Source: CAYXAA01 sp964462985 (lineage in GTDB: Bacteria > Pseudomonadota > Alphaproteobacteria > Rhizobiales > Stappiaceae). From it: 14,884 nt of DNA. Below, in pieces: positions 13,319 through 14,884 of this stretch; position 1 is the stretch's first letter; each line of letters opens with the position of its first letter. Position numbers and translations under genes: made by a program. Location: the NCBI GenBank assembly GCA_964462985.1, contig CAYXAA010000061.1, positions 1 to 14,884 of the forward strand, in the 5' to 3' direction. The notes under the pieces are model-generated. The model was not told the origin of the DNA and ran no database searches. It saw only the letters and a program-made list of their open reading frames with translations.

Positions 13319-14884
13319 ATGGGTGTTCTTCCCACAATGACACCGTATGATCCGGCAGGCCAGATGGCAGCCGGGCCGGGCCATGATCAGATGGTCGGAG
13401 CATCCGCCGCCACCCTCGCGGTACTCGTGGAGACCACGGACGCGCCTAGAAGCGCCGACACGCCTTACACGATGAGCGTCGGCGATACGTTCATCGGCAC
13501 CGTGGAGGTCGACAACGATCGCGACTGGATCGCCATCACGCTGGAGGCCGGGGTCACGTACAGCATTTCCCTTGCCGCGAGCGGTGACGATCCGCTGAAC
13601 GATCCCTGGCTGCTCCTGCGCGACGAGTCGGGCGAGCTCCTTGAGCTCGATGACGACAGCGGGCCCGGCTCCGATGCGCTACTGACGTTTACGCCCTGGT
13701 CGACCGGCACCTACTATATCGAGGCCGGACCATACAAAACGGAAGGTGACACCGGCGGCTATACCCTCTCGGTTTCTGAGAATCTGGGCCTCCCGACGTT
13801 CACCTATGACGAGATCGCCGACCAGCTTACGGACGGTTACTGGAACTGGAGCGGCGGCCGTTCAGCCCGTTCATTCGACGTCGGCCCGGGCGGCACCATT
13901 ACCGTCAACATCACCGCCCTGACGGCCGAAGGTCAGTTCCTGGCGCAACAGGCTCTTGCCGCCTGGACGAATGTCACCGGCATCAACTTTGCCTTCGTGT
14001 CGAGCGGAGGCCAGATCATCTTCGACGACAACCAGAGCGGTGCGTTTTCCACCTCCGAGGTCATCGGCAACACGATCCAGTCGTCGAACGTCAACGTTTC
14101 CACCGGGTGGCTTGAAGCATACGGGGCCACGATCGACAGCGACTCGTTCCAGGCCTACATCCACGAGATCGGCCATGCCCTAGGCCTTGGTCACGCCGGA
14201 AACTATGACTTTGATCCCAGATATAATCTTCATGCTCACTACGCCAACGATTCCTGGCAAGCGACAGTCATGTCGTACTTCGATCAGACTAAAAATACCT
14301 CTATCGACGCCAGTTTTGCTCATGTAATCACGCCGATGATCGCGGACATCATCGCGATCCAGAATCTCTACGGTACACCGACCAACATCCGCACCGGCAA
14401 CACGACCTACGGCAACAATTCCAACGCCGGCGGCTACCTGGACGAGATGCTCAGCTTCACCGAGCCCGTCACGCTGACGATCTATGACAATGGCGGTATC
14501 GATACGCTGGACTTCAGCAATCAGACGGTTGACCAGCGGATCAACCTTGGCGAGGAGCAGATCTCCGACGTGGCTGGCTTGATCGGCAATCTCTCCATAG
14601 CGCGGGGAACGGTGATCGAGAATGCGATCGGTGGGGCCGGCGATGACACGATCATCGGCAACGAGGCTGCCAATACGCTCGAAGGCCGTGACGGCACCGA
14701 CCACCTGATCGGCGGCGACGGCGATGACGTGCTCGTAGGCGGAGCCGGCGCCGATGTGCTGGACGGCGGGGCCGGCGTGGACCGGGCGGACTATAGCGAT
14801 GCGGGGGCTGGTGTAACCGCCGATCTCCAGAACGCCTCGGCGAACACGGGGATTGCGGCGGGCGACAGCTACGTGTCGATCGAG
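13319..14884 (+). CDS. Serralysin-type M10 zinc metalloprotease with PPC-like domain and RTX repeats (3' end cut by window)
   Basis: 522 codons are visible and the frame is still open at the edge. Order of parts: a 50-residue leader without a classical signal peptide; a PPC-like beta domain (about 51-152, with DRDWIAITLEAG and a TGTYYIEAG block); and a metzincin catalytic domain with the zinc motif HEIGHALGLGH (282-292: His282, Glu283, His286, His292) and the Met-turn VMSYF (Met318, Tyr320). After this come a Peptidase_M10_C linker and RTX repeats from about 438 (GGAGDD, GGDGDDVLV, GGAGADVLD). Such proteases are secreted through PrtD/PrtE/TolC-type exporters and need calcium, so the exporter in this window is a natural partner. 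The protein should cleave extracellular proteins; its target is unknown. The export tail lies beyond the window. Confidence 0.93.
   Translation, partial: MGVLPTMTPYDPAGQMAAGPGHDQMVGASAATLAVLVETTDAPRSADTPYTMSVGDTFIGTVEVDNDRDWIAITLEAGVTYSISLAASGDDPLNDPWLLLRDESGELLELDDDSGPGSDALLTFTPWSTGTYYIEAGPYKTEGDTGGYTLSVSENLGLPTFTYDEIADQLTDGYWNWSGGRSARSFDVGPGGTITVNITALTAEGQFLAQQALAAWTNVTGINFAFVSSGGQIIFDDNQSGAFSTSEVIGNTIQSSNVNVSTGWLEAYGATIDSDSFQAYIHEIGHALGLGHAGNYDFDPRYNLHAHYANDSWQATVMSYFDQTKNTSIDASFAHVITPMIADIIAIQNLYGTPTNIRTGNTTYGNNSNAGGYLDEMLSFTEPVTLTIYDNGGIDTLDFSNQTVDQRINLGEEQISDVAGLIGNLSIARGTVIENAIGGAGDDTIIGNEAANTLEGRDGTDHLIGGDGDDVLVGGAGADVLDGGAGVDRADYSDAGAGVTADLQNASANTGIAAGDSYVSIE

Noticed and set aside
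13063..13335. Small open frames on both strands between the FkbM gene and the protease as genes or transposase remnants
   Set aside because: Neither the minus-strand 90-residue nor the plus-strand 63-residue reading shows a known domain or a good ribosome-binding site, and no terminal inverted repeats or target-site duplications of an insertion sequence were seen.

Overview
The window comes from a high-GC alphaproteobacterium, most likely of the Hyphomicrobiales/Rhodobacterales type. The basis is strong GC bias at third codon positions, a PrtD/HlyD-type secretion pair, RTX proteins ending in an Asp-Phe-Ile-Phe tail, and bacterial GT14, DUF707-like and FkbM genes, a mix common in that class. 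I cannot name a genus. All ten genes I can support lie on the plus strand.

Layout. 1-422: GC-rich non-coding leader with a short direct repeat and a candidate promoter. 423-3800: two tandem paralogous RTX calcium-binding proteins (530 and 540 aa), each followed by a hairpin terminator; the duplicated unit includes the 5' leader and the terminator. 3881-4690: a class I SAM methyltransferase. 4691-4964: a gap with an inverted repeat and a three-copy 14-bp tandem repeat. 4965-8062: a type I secretion ABC transporter and its membrane-fusion (HlyD-family) partner, clearly an operon. 8199-12970: a glycan-modification block: DUF707-like protein, GT14 branching enzyme with an extra C-terminal domain, a GT2/PF13704 glycosyltransferase overlapping it by 8 bp, and an FkbM methyltransferase in noticeably AT-richer DNA. 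13319-end: a serralysin-type M10 zinc metalloprotease with an N-terminal PPC-like domain and RTX repeats, cut off by the window edge.

How the parts may work together (inference). The ABC protein and the HlyD protein would form the inner-membrane part of a type I exporter; no TolC-like outer-membrane channel is visible here. The two RTX proteins and the M10 protease all have features of its substrates: no N-terminal signal peptide, glycine/aspartate nonapeptide repeats and, in the two complete proteins, a typical C-terminal export tail. The methyltransferases and glycosyltransferases could build or decorate a surface glycan that holds the exported proteins, as in the Caulobacter RsaA S-layer locus, where the RTX protein, its exporter and O-antigen genes are neighbours. 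This role is not proven by the sequence.

The most unusual points are the extreme lack of basic residues in the first RTX protein, an N-terminal domain shared by the RTX pair that I do not recognise, a Gln in place of the H-loop His of the exporter ATPase, the 14-bp repeat array before the exporter, and an unassigned C-terminal domain on the GT14 enzyme.
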